Below, piece by piece: positions 32,930 to 43,370 of a stretch of 64,000 nucleotides of DNA. Source of the stretch: Pyrinomonadaceae bacterium (lineage in GTDB: Bacteria; Acidobacteriota; Blastocatellia; Pyrinomonadales; Pyrinomonadaceae). A program made the position numbers and the translations under genes. The notes under the pieces are model-generated. The model saw nothing but the letters and a program-made list of their open reading frames with translations, was not told where the DNA came from and did no database searches. The first letter of the stretch is position 1. Each line of letters opens with the position of its first letter. The stretch spans positions 124,001 to 188,000 of the forward strand of contig JAJQRF010000009.1 in NCBI GenBank assembly GCA_021228405.1, written 5' to 3'.

Positions 32930-35209
<2,280 letters not shown>

Positions 35210-35284
35210 TTGGATATTGAAAACTCCGTTTCGGAAGATTTTTGATGATTTTAACGGATTTCCGCAGTTTTTGAAACAAACGAA

Positions 35285-35641
35285 GAACTCAACGGGCGAA
35301 ACGATGCGTTCATCCGTCGAACGGCAACTTTCCGCGAACCGACAGACGAACTCAACCGCCCGACGGACGAAGCCATCCGATGCGCGGATGAGTTCATCCG
35401 ATGGACAGACGAAGCCAACCTATCGACGGATGAGCGCAACCGATCAAAGGATGAACTCCGCGAAGCGGCGGATGAACTCAACCAATGAACAGACGAAGCC
35501 ATCCGATGCGCGGATGAACTCATCCGATGAACAGACGAAGCCATCCGATGCGCGGATGAACTCATCCGGTGAACGGTTGCGTTCCCCCGTCATCGCGGGG
35601 GAACGCAACCGTTCATCGGGGGAAGTTTCAGGTATGCAATA
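35285..35641. repeat. Class B tandem array, exact 21-bp period (GAACTCATCCGATGAACGGAT type)
   Basis: About 17 units in strict 21-bp phase from 35285. Each unit combines an opening (GAACTC, GAAGCC, GAGTTC, GCGTTC), A(T/A)CCG, a middle (ATGCGC, ATGAAC, ATGGAC) and an ending (GGAT, AGAC), reused in different combinations. The last units turn into an inverse (GTTCCCCCGTCATCGCGGGG and GGAACGCAACCG). It lies 76 bp upstream of the M14 gene and also upstream of the divergent OPT gene. Confidence 0.9.
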
Positions 35642-35648
35642 AACGTCG

Positions 35649-35748
35649 AACAAACTTCAGTTTGTTCATTTCCGCCGCCAAACGAATGTTTGTCTTGTAA
35701 TTCTTGAATTAGAAGGGCTAAACAGACAGACAAACTGAAGTTTGTCTT
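35649..35748. repeat. Pair of palindromes sharing ACAAACT/AGTTTGT
   Basis: ACAAACTTCAGTTTGT (about 35652-35667) and ACAAACTGAAGTTTGT (about 35728-35743) are two near-perfect 16-bp palindromes differing only at the centre, with a third related word (CAAACGAATGTTTG) between them. Each could form a short cruciform or RNA hairpin. The remaining 190 bp before the OPT gene show no clear feature apart from the ribosome-binding site. Confidence 0.7.
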
Positions 35749-35940
35749 ACCTTGAATTGGAGTCGGAGATTTTCTTACTACAAATTTTTAGCCGAAAATC
35801 GTTTTCGGTGCATCATATTTTTGCAAATTATTGCTCTCACACTTGGTTTGCTTGCGAATTTTGCGCGGGCAAGGTAAATTAAGCAAGATTTCAATTCTAA
35901 ATTTCTTTCCCCAAGTAAAAGATTCTGGAGGATTTCGTTG

Positions 35941-38292
35941 ATGAAAAATCCATTTTTGGAGAATTTCCGCTCTTATATTCCCGACAAGACGAGTTTACGG
36001 GAACTTTCGATCTTGCCGCTCGTTATCGGCACATTGCTCGGCATCGTTTTCGGTGCTTCTTCGCTTTATCTCGTTTTGAAAACGGGGTTGACGGTTTCCG
36101 CTTCGATTCCCGTCGCGGTCATTGCGATCACTCTCTTTCGCATTTTGTCGAAACTGGGTTTGCGCGATGCGACGATTCTTGAAGGAAATATTATGCAGAC
36201 CGCTGGTTCGGCAGGTGAATCGATCGCGTTCGGGGTCGGCGTGACGATGCCCGCGATTATGATTCTCGGGTTCGACCTCAACCTGATGCAGTCAACGCTC
36301 GTCGCGGTTTTCGGCGGACTTTTGGGGATTTTGCTGATGATTCCGCTTCGCCGCGCGCTTATCAAGGAACAGCACGGCTATCTGAAATATCCCGAAGGCA
36401 CGGCTTGCGCGGAAGTTTTAAAAGCGGGCGCGTCAAAGGAATCGCGCGACGCGTCGCAGTTGGTTGACACGAACGCAGATGACAACGCCGCTCTGCAAGG
36501 CGGAAAAATTATCGGTGTCGGCTTCGGTTTGGGTTTTATTTACAACGTGCTGATGCAGGTTTTCAGCCTGTGGAATCCCGAACCGCACAAGGAATTGTCC
36601 GACAAAACCATCAAAGGCGGCTCGATCTCGCTCGAAAACAATCCCGCTCTGCTCGGTGTCGGCTACATCATCGGACCGTATGTTTCGGGTATTATGCTCG
36701 GCGGCGGCGTGCTGTCGTATCTCGTTCTGATTCCGCTGATTAAATTCTTCGGCGAAACTGCCGCTTCGCCCATCGCACCCGAACTCAGCAAAACCATCGG
36801 CGAAATGGATGCCGGGCAAATCCGCGGCGCGTATATCTTATACATCGGCGCGGGCGCGGTCGCGGCGGCGGGAATCATCTCGCTTTGCCGTAGCTTGCCG
36901 ACGATCTGGAGCGGTTTGAGATCGGGTTTGGCAGATTTGATGGGCGGCGGAACAAACGCCGACGGTTCGGGCGTGCCGCGCACCGATCAGGATATTTCGA
37001 TGAAATGGGTGATCGTCGGCATTATCGGCTTGATCGCGGGAATCTTACTGCTTCCGCAACTCGGACTTTCGATCTTTACCGATTGGAAAGTTTCCATTGT
37101 CGGCGCGATTTTGATCTTACTGCTCGGATTTTTGTTCGTAACGGTTTCATCGCGTCTGACGGGCGAGATCGGCTCGTCGTCAAACCCGATTTCGGGAATG
37201 ACGGTCGCGACGCTTTTAATTACCTGTCTGGTGTTTCTAGCTTTGGGCTGGACGACTGCCGACCCGTATTTCGTGACGGCTTTGTGCATCGGCGGCATCG
37301 TCTGCATCGCGGCATCGAACGGCGGCACAACTTCGCAGGATTTGAAAACCGGCTTCTGGGTCGGCGGCACGCCGCGCAATCAGCAGATCGCGATTCTATT
37401 CGGCGCACTCGCTTCGGCGTTGGTTTTGGGCTGGCTGCTGGTCACGCTCAATAATTCGGAAACTTATTATCACAAAGTTACCGATAAGGAATTTGCCGCC
37501 GAATTTCGCGTCAAGGAAGATCAGCTTTTCCGCGAGGGCGGCACTTTCAAGAGCGAACACGTCGTCAACGGGAAATACAAGGAAGTTGACCAAAACAATT
37601 ACCGCGTCTGGCAAAACACCGATCCGGCGGCGGGCGGTGTCGGGAAATATCTGATCGACACACAGGGCAAACCCGTCTATCTCGTCGATCCCGGCATCAA
37701 CGGTCAGGTCAAAGTCGATGAGGACGGAAAAACGCTGACGCGCTATGACGCGCCGAAAGCGACCTTGATGAGCTACATTATCAAAGGAATTTTGAATCAG
37801 GAATTGCCGTGGGGCTTGGTTCTGATCGGCGCGATGATCGCCATTATGCTCGAACTTGCGGGCGTTCCGTCGTTGGCGTTCGCGGTCGGTTTGTATCTGC
37901 CGATCTCGACCTCGACACCGATCTTCGTCGGCGGAATGATTCGCTGGATCGTCGATATTTACCTGCGTAAGAAGTTTGAAAAACAAAATCTGACGAAGGA
38001 GCAGATCGATGCCGAAACCGATAAATCGAACGGCGTTCTGATGGCTTCGGGCTACATCGCGGGCGGTGCAATTGCAGGAATTATGGTCGCACTTTTTAGT
38101 TTAGACTACGGATTTTTGAATAAACTGAAGGAGATCAAGGACGGCTGGGCAGAATGGGCGAAAACGGGAAATCCGTTTTTTGCAGGTCCGAACGCCGACT
38201 GGCTCGGAATGATCCCGTTTTTGATTTTAGCGATCATTCTTTATTTCGTCGGTCGTGAGATGATTCTTTCGGGCAAAAAGCAAGGCGAATGA
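35941..38292 (+). CDS. OPT-family oligopeptide transporter
   Basis: 783 residues from the ATG at 35941, with GGAGG ten bases upstream. About 16 membrane segments. Family marks include SLYLVLKTGLTVSASIPVAVIAI near the N-terminus, EGNIMQTAGSAGESIAFGVG, and KYPEGTACAEVLKAG (about 145-160). A soluble insert of about 90 residues (YYHKVTDKEFAAEFRVKE...) interrupts the membrane part near residue 510. OPT proteins carry peptides or metal chelates with protons across the inner membrane; the substrate is unknown. Confidence 0.92.
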   Translation: MKNPFLENFRSYIPDKTSLRELSILPLVIGTLLGIVFGASSLYLVLKTGLTVSASIPVAVIAITLFRILSKLGLRDATILEGNIMQTAGSAGESIAFGVGVTMPAIMILGFDLNLMQSTLVAVFGGLLGILLMIPLRRALIKEQHGYLKYPEGTACAEVLKAGASKESRDASQLVDTNADDNAALQGGKIIGVGFGLGFIYNVLMQVFSLWNPEPHKELSDKTIKGGSISLENNPALLGVGYIIGPYVSGIMLGGGVLSYLVLIPLIKFFGETAASPIAPELSKTIGEMDAGQIRGAYILYIGAGAVAAAGIISLCRSLPTIWSGLRSGLADLMGGGTNADGSGVPRTDQDISMKWVIVGIIGLIAGILLLPQLGLSIFTDWKVSIVGAILILLLGFLFVTVSSRLTGEIGSSSNPISGMTVATLLITCLVFLALGWTTADPYFVTALCIGGIVCIAASNGGTTSQDLKTGFWVGGTPRNQQIAILFGALASALVLGWLLVTLNNSETYYHKVTDKEFAAEFRVKEDQLFREGGTFKSEHVVNGKYKEVDQNNYRVWQNTDPAAGGVGKYLIDTQGKPVYLVDPGINGQVKVDEDGKTLTRYDAPKATLMSYIIKGILNQELPWGLVLIGAMIAIMLELAGVPSLAFAVGLYLPISTSTPIFVGGMIRWIVDIYLRKKFEKQNLTKEQIDAETDKSNGVLMASGYIAGGAIAGIMVALFSLDYGFLNKLKEIKDGWAEWAKTGNPFFAGPNADWLGMIPFLILAIILYFVGREMILSGKKQGE

Positions 38293-38379
38293 CCGGATTA
38301 GAAAATTATATTATTTTTGAGTTGTTTTGTGATATTATCGCAGAACAACTCATTCTTTTTTATAAGGAAACATTTCAAG

Positions 38380-40239
38380 ATGCCCGATCTATCAATATTT
38401 CAGTTCAGACCGATACTTAAAATAATCTTCCTGCTTAGTGTTTTTTCATTCGGGCATATTTTCATTTATGCACAAACTGCCGCCGCGCCGCCTCCACCGC
38501 CGCCTGTTCAGATAAGATCAGTTGTCGCAGGAAATGGAAGCGGTGTCGGTTACGGTGACGACGAGGATGATACAAAAGTAACCGGCGCAACTATTCGCGG
38601 GCGCGTTTTTTATGAAGATACGAACCGTCCGGCGCGTTTTATCGCGATTGGTTTAATCAGCGATAGCGCGGAATTTTACAACAGCTATTCCACAAAATAT
38701 GTCAAAACCGATGCGAACGGCGAATTTGTCATCAAAAACGTGAAACCCGGCAATTATCTGCCGATCATCAAAAGCGACGGCATTTTAACGCCCGAAGTCG
38801 TTAGAAAAACTGCGAAAGACGAATACGATCAGCCTTCCTTTGAAAAAGTTACGATCGACGGTTTGGGCGAAATCCAGGTCATGGTTCGTGCCAAACGCGG
38901 CGGCGCGGTCAGCGGTCGGATTCAATATGCCGACGGTGAATCGGCGGTCGGAGTAAAGGTCGAAATTTTGAAAAAACAGGGCGAAAGATACGGGAATGTT
39001 ACTCCCGGTTACGGCGAGCAAAGCATCGGTTCGGCTGAAACGGACGATCGCGGAATTTATCGCTTGACCGGACTCCCGGCGGGAACCTATATCGTCCGCG
39101 TCATCGAACCTTTTTCACACGGTGTAAGCAGAGCACAATATGGTTACAGCCTTCGCAATCAAGAGCAGAGCAGTCTTTTGCGAACATATTATCCCGAAGG
39201 CGAAAGCTCGAAAAAGGCGAAAGAAATCGAAGTCGCGCCCGGTCAGGAGCAAACCGATATAAATATAATTCTGCCTGAAAGACAGCTTTTCGATTTGACC
39301 GGAAAGATCGTTTCTAAAAAAGACAGACAACCGCTCGAAAATTTTACGGTCAATTTTTACAAGCAGACCGACTTGGACACAGGACTGGTTTCAAATTACG
39401 AGGCAGGTTCGATAAATGCAAATAAATTGGGCGATTGGACGATGAAAAATCTGCCGAAAGGCAAATATAAAGTGACGGTTTCGCAAACCTACATTTATCG
39501 TCAGAAAGAATCGACCGAAAAACAAACCGAATATCCGAACGTTACGAGGGAATTTGAAATCACCGATAAAAACATTGACGACATCGTTTTTGAAATTCCT
39601 GTTGCTTCGAGTTTAAGCGGCACGATCGTGACCGAAGACGGCAAACCCGTGCCGCAAAATGCAGTGGTTTTCGCCTTTGATGAAAAAACTAAACAGAATT
39701 TCAGTTCGTTACATATCTACACGCAAAATAGCGATAATATAAAACAATCAGATAGGGGGAAGCCGTTTCAAATATCGAAAATGGTTGCCGGAAATTATAA
39801 ACTTTCACTGTCGGGCAACGAATATTACGTAAAATCGATCACGCTGAACGGTCGTGATGTGACGAATTCTGCCATCGAAGTTGGTGAAAGCGAGGATTTA
39901 GGCGGTGTGCAGATCGTTGTTTCGACCGAAATGGGAACGATCAAAGGCAAAGTGAATAATTTCAAAGCAGGTATTGGAATGGTTGCCGTCGCGATAAGTC
40001 CGAAATTTGATGTTGCAGATTTGCGCGGAAATACATTCAGCGGGGCTGTCGGCGCAAACGGCGAATTTCAGATCAAGACTAAACCCGGCGAATATGCCGT
40101 GATAGTGTTCAGTTTTGAAAATCGTCCGCGAACTGCAACCGAGGCGGAAAGTTTTCTGCGAAAGGCAGTTGAAAACGCGCCGAAAGTTACCGTTAAAGCA
40201 AACGAAACTTACAATGTTTCCTTAGAAATGCCAAATTAG
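38380..40239 (+). CDS. Secreted protein with carboxypeptidase-regulatory-like beta-sandwich repeats
   Basis: 619 residues from the ATG at 38380 (AAGGA upstream). Signal peptide MPDLSIFQFRPILKIIFLLS...FIYAQ, then a Pro run (AAAPPPPPPVQ). Several repeated Ig-like segments follow the pattern GxVxxxDGxPxxGxxVxx...TDxxGxFxIxxxxPGxYxV (for example GATIRGRVFYEDTNRPARF...TDANGEFVIKNVKPGNYL; GTIVTEDGKPVPQNAVVFAFD). Such proteins are abundant in acidobacteria and lie on the cell surface or in the periplasm. No catalytic domain. Confidence 0.78.
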   Translation: MPDLSIFQFRPILKIIFLLSVFSFGHIFIYAQTAAAPPPPPPVQIRSVVAGNGSGVGYGDDEDDTKVTGATIRGRVFYEDTNRPARFIAIGLISDSAEFYNSYSTKYVKTDANGEFVIKNVKPGNYLPIIKSDGILTPEVVRKTAKDEYDQPSFEKVTIDGLGEIQVMVRAKRGGAVSGRIQYADGESAVGVKVEILKKQGERYGNVTPGYGEQSIGSAETDDRGIYRLTGLPAGTYIVRVIEPFSHGVSRAQYGYSLRNQEQSSLLRTYYPEGESSKKAKEIEVAPGQEQTDINIILPERQLFDLTGKIVSKKDRQPLENFTVNFYKQTDLDTGLVSNYEAGSINANKLGDWTMKNLPKGKYKVTVSQTYIYRQKESTEKQTEYPNVTREFEITDKNIDDIVFEIPVASSLSGTIVTEDGKPVPQNAVVFAFDEKTKQNFSSLHIYTQNSDNIKQSDRGKPFQISKMVAGNYKLSLSGNEYYVKSITLNGRDVTNSAIEVGESEDLGGVQIVVSTEMGTIKGKVNNFKAGIGMVAVAISPKFDVADLRGNTFSGAVGANGEFQIKTKPGEYAVIVFSFENRPRTATEAESFLRKAVENAPKVTVKANETYNVSLEMPN

Positions 40240-40265
40240 TAAAATTTCGTTTTACCTTTTTATAT

Positions 40266-40296
40266 ACGACACGCTATAATGTTTTCGGCGTGTCGT
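40266..40296 (+). terminator. Stem-loop after the carboxypeptidase-regulatory-like gene
   Basis: ACGACACGC (about 40266-40274) and GCGTGTCGT (about 40288-40296) form a perfect 9-bp stem. No strong T-run follows on the plus strand, so it may act as a weak terminator or mRNA end. Confidence 0.45.
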
Positions 40297-40398
40297 TTCC
40301 ATTCCCCGAAAACACGCCTTCCATAGCGCGTAACTTCTTTTGTAACCTGCAATTCAATCTGCAAATTCTTTCTAAGTAAAAATCCCGGAGATATTTTA

Positions 40399-41292
40399 AT
40401 GTTGGAAAAATCATTTCAAGTGAAATCTTTATTTTTAGTGTTTTGTGTTTCTGTTTTAAGCCTCGGTTGTGCGGTTCAGGCATCGAAAAACTCGCCGAAC
40501 GAAAAGGCTGTTTTGAAAAACGCTTCCACGTCGGGCGAAAAGAAAACGGACGGCGCGGCGGAAAATCCGAAAGGCGCAAAGATCGAAATTCAACCGAATT
40601 CGCCTGCCGATACGGTGCGTGTTTTCTATAAAAATCTGCGCGAAAACCGCATTCGTGAAGCGATGTTCTTAACTAATCTGCGTCCTGCGATCGAAGGTTT
40701 GACGGATGCCGAATTAAAGGATTTTCAAATCGATTTTGCGGCAGTCGCGAGTCAGGTTCCGACCGAGATCGAGATCAACGGCGAGATAATTTCCAATGAC
40801 AAAGCGACCGTCACCGCAAAATTGCCCGACAACGAAACCGGCAAACTCGAACTTCAACAACTCGAACTCCGCAAGGAAGACGGCTATTGGATAATTATGA
40901 CGGTCGATGCCGAAACCGAAAAAGACATCAGAAAGGAAGGCAAAAATTACTTTTACGCGCTCCGCATCGAAACGCATCACAAAGAAGCCAAGTCGATGCT
41001 CAATAACATCGCCAAAGCGCAGATGGTTCACGCCTTGCAAAACAAAGGGCAGTTTGCCGATTTTCAAACGCTTATCGAGGGCGGACTTTTGACCGCCGAC
41101 GTGCTTTCGGGGGATTCGACCGGATACGATTACGTGCTCAAAGTTTCGGACGACAAAAAGCAGTATTACGTCAACGCGACTCCGGTCGCTTACGGCAAAA
41201 CCGGAAAATTATCTTTTCTCGCCGAATATGACGGAAAGACCAAAATCCGTCTGGATGAGAAGGATAAAGGCGGTCAACCGCTCAAAAAGTAA
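40399..41292 (+). CDS. Lipoprotein with DUF4878-like domain and pilin-like C-terminal part
   Basis: 297 residues. Lipobox LSLGC near residue 24 after a hydrophobic segment. Residues about 70-170 (SPADTVRVFYKNLRENRIREAMFLTN...EDGYWIIMTVD) look like the NTF2-like DUF4878 fold. The C-terminal 110 residues (SMLNNIAKAQMVHALQNKGQFADFQTL...YDYVLKVSDDKKQYYVNATPVAYGKTG) resemble the globular head of acidobacterial type IV pilin-like proteins without the pilin helix. GGAG stands ten bases before the ATG. Confidence 0.65.
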   Translation: MLEKSFQVKSLFLVFCVSVLSLGCAVQASKNSPNEKAVLKNASTSGEKKTDGAAENPKGAKIEIQPNSPADTVRVFYKNLRENRIREAMFLTNLRPAIEGLTDAELKDFQIDFAAVASQVPTEIEINGEIISNDKATVTAKLPDNETGKLELQQLELRKEDGYWIIMTVDAETEKDIRKEGKNYFYALRIETHHKEAKSMLNNIAKAQMVHALQNKGQFADFQTLIEGGLLTADVLSGDSTGYDYVLKVSDDKKQYYVNATPVAYGKTGKLSFLAEYDGKTKIRLDEKDKGGQPLKK

Positions 41293-41416
41293 AGAAAATA
41301 TTAAATTTATTGAGATTTCTGTTGAAATTTAAATCGAAACGCGGTATAAGTTGCTTTACCCCCTAGGTTTTTTCAATCCGACGAAAAAAAATTCCGAATC
41401 AAAAAAGCAACTGCAA

Positions 41417-41881
41417 ATGATTAGAAAGCTGATTTCAAAATTTAACAGAACTTTTACTGAAAAGGTCGTATCGGTTCGCAAAGATTTTCACGTTCCGATC
41501 AAAATCTGGCTGGAACCCGACAGGCAGACCGGCAAACTCCAGATGCCGCTCGAAAACCTCTCGATCTCAGGTGAAACAAAGGATTTGAGCGTGACGGGAA
41601 TCGCCTTCATCGTTTCTTCGATTCGTTTGAAGGAACATTATCTCGTCGGCGAAGGCAAAACTTTGAACGCCGAACTCGATTTGCCCGGCGGAAAGATCAG
41701 AATGCAGATCGTCGGACAGCGGCACGAGCAATTTGGCAAACATATTTCGACCGCAAAATTTCTGGTCGGTGCAAAGATCACGAAAATGAGCGACCAAGAC
41801 CGCGAAGCCTACGAGGATTTTCTGCGCTACGGCAAGAAACGAATGAAAAAAAGTTTGGCTCTCGGCATCGACGAAAGCTGA
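41417..41881 (+). CDS. PilZ-domain-like protein
   Basis: 154 residues from the ATG at 41417. KDLSVTGIAFIVSS (about 55-68) matches the D/N-x-S-x-x-G part of PilZ c-di-GMP receptors, and RQTGKLQM plus the beta-barrel pattern that follows fit the fold. The upstream RxxxR segment is not clear (VSVRKDFHVPIKIW), so c-di-GMP binding is uncertain. A clear terminator follows. Confidence 0.7.
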   Translation: MIRKLISKFNRTFTEKVVSVRKDFHVPIKIWLEPDRQTGKLQMPLENLSISGETKDLSVTGIAFIVSSIRLKEHYLVGEGKTLNAELDLPGGKIRMQIVGQRHEQFGKHISTAKFLVGAKITKMSDQDREAYEDFLRYGKKRMKKSLALGIDES

Positions 41882-41904
41882 ATTTTCATACAAACAAATT
41901 AACG

Positions 41905-41938
41905 AAAAGCGTTGAGAATTTATTTTCCCGACGCTTTT
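41905..41938 (+). terminator. Intrinsic terminator after the PilZ-like gene
   Basis: AAAAGCGT (41905-41912) pairs with ACGCTTTT (41931-41938), followed by TGTTTTG. The flanking A-run and T-run make it usable on both strands. Confidence 0.65.
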
Positions 41939-41983
41939 TGTTTTGCCGTCTGCTTCGTGATTTAATTGACTAAAGAAAATATA

Positions 41984-42082
41984 TCTGCCCACGAAATACT
42001 CGAAAAAAACGAAAGTAGGCATTTGATGAATAATTATCTTTGTTCTTCTTTTTTTCGTTTCTTTCGTGTATTTCGTGGGCAA
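41984..42082. repeat. Class A inverted repeat (CCACGAAATACACGAAAG arms)
   Basis: TGCCCACGAAATACTCGAAA (41980s) and its inverse TTTCGTGTATTTCGTGGGCA (about 42062-42081) form a long stem with further matching AAACGAAAG/TTTCGTTTC. It lies in the 227-bp spacer before the oxidoreductase gene. Confidence 0.85.
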
Positions 42083-42108
42083 AGACAATTCTGCGGATAA
42101 TAAAAATT

Positions 42109-43197
42109 ATGAGTAAAAAAGTTAGAATCGGCTTCATCGGGACGGGTTTTGCGCGGACGGTACAGATTCCTTCGTTTTTGAAATGTGAAAATGCCGAGAT
42201 CGTGTCGGTTGCCAGCTACACCATCGAAAACGCCGAAAAGACGGCAAAACTGTTTGCGATTCCGCATTTTACCGACGATTGGCGCGAAACGGTCGCGCAC
42301 GAAAACGTCGATCTCGTCTGCATCACCACACCGCCCGTTCTGCATTGCGAACAGACGCTTGCGGCAATCGAAAACGGCAAACACGTGCTCTGCGAAAAAC
42401 CGATGGCAATGAGCGTTTCCGAGGCACGCGAGATGACCGAAAAAGCGCGTGAAAAAGGCGTTTTAGCATTGATCGACTTCGAGCTTCGTTTCCAGCAGGG
42501 CAGACAAAAAGCCCTCGAAATCATTCGCGGCGGCGAACTCGGCAAGATTCGCCACGCCAAATACAATTTCCGCGCCCCGCAACGCGGAAGCCTCGATATT
42601 CCGTGGAATTGGTGGTCGGACAAAACAAAAGGCGGCGGCGCGGTCGGCGCGATGGCTTCGCATATGATCGATTCGTTCTACTTCTTTCTCGGCACCGAAG
42701 CTGCGAGCGTTTTCTGTCAACTCCAAACACACATCAAACAGCGCAAAGACCCGGATAAGAACGAAATGCGCGATGTCACGACCGACGACGAAGCGATGTT
42801 CGTCTTTCGTTTCGCCGAAAACGAATTCACCGAAGATGCGACCGGCTTGATCTCGCTTTCCGTCACCGAACAGCCGAAATATCAAAACACGCTCGAATTT
42901 TTCGGCACGAAGGGCGCAATCCGCATCGAACATCGCGGCGAACTTTTCATCACCAGAAACGGCGAAAAAGACTGGACAAAGATCGAAACCGACCCCGGCA
43001 CAAACGTTCCGGGCATCGGCGACACTGGCTTTGCACGAGGCTTTATGGCATTCGCCCCGAAGATCGTCGAAGCAATTTTGAAGGAAAAAACCGAAATCGA
43101 ATTTGCCGCCAAGTTTGAAGACGGCTTAAAAGTCCAAAAAATAATCGACGCGGCACACGAATCAAACGAAAAAGGCTGTCTCGTGAAAATAAAATAG
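42109..43197 (+). CDS. Gfo/Idh/MocA-family NAD(P)-dependent oxidoreductase
   Basis: 362 residues from the ATG at 42109. The Rossmann loop IGFIGTGFART (7-17) and the family motif CEKPMAMSVSEAREM (about 94-108, catalytic Lys in EKP) are clear; DLVCITTPPVLHCEQTL precedes it. Such enzymes oxidise or reduce sugars and cyclitols; the substrate is unknown. The stop codon TAG is the first base triplet of the palindromic element that separates it from the convergent LRR-Roc gene. Confidence 0.92.
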   Translation: MSKKVRIGFIGTGFARTVQIPSFLKCENAEIVSVASYTIENAEKTAKLFAIPHFTDDWRETVAHENVDLVCITTPPVLHCEQTLAAIENGKHVLCEKPMAMSVSEAREMTEKAREKGVLALIDFELRFQQGRQKALEIIRGGELGKIRHAKYNFRAPQRGSLDIPWNWWSDKTKGGGAVGAMASHMIDSFYFFLGTEAASVFCQLQTHIKQRKDPDKNEMRDVTTDDEAMFVFRFAENEFTEDATGLISLSVTEQPKYQNTLEFFGTKGAIRIEHRGELFITRNGEKDWTKIETDPGTNVPGIGDTGFARGFMAFAPKIVEAILKEKTEIEFAAKFEDGLKVQKIIDAAHESNEKGCLVKIK

Positions 43198-43370
43198 AAC
43201 GAGGATTAAGCGAATCAGGCGGATAAAAGCGGATTACAAAACAGGCAGAAACGCGACCTCAAGGAAGCGTGTTTCTGCCTGAAAATACTAAGACATCATC
43301 TGCGAATAAAAAACTCTTTCCTACAAAATATCCGCGAAAATCCGCTCAATCAGCCAAATCCGCGTTCTAA
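43195..43370. repeat. Class A palindromic element bounded by two stop codons
   Basis: The left arm begins TAGAACGAGGATTAAGCGAA at 43195, the stop codon of the oxidoreductase. The right arm read on the minus strand begins TAGAACGCGGATTTGGCTGA at 43369, the stop codon of the LRR-Roc gene. Both arms continue with reiterated GCGGATT words. A third hairpin (GAAACGCGACCTC...GTTTCTGCC, 43250-43285) lies in the middle. It may serve as a shared bidirectional 3' end. Confidence 0.85.
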
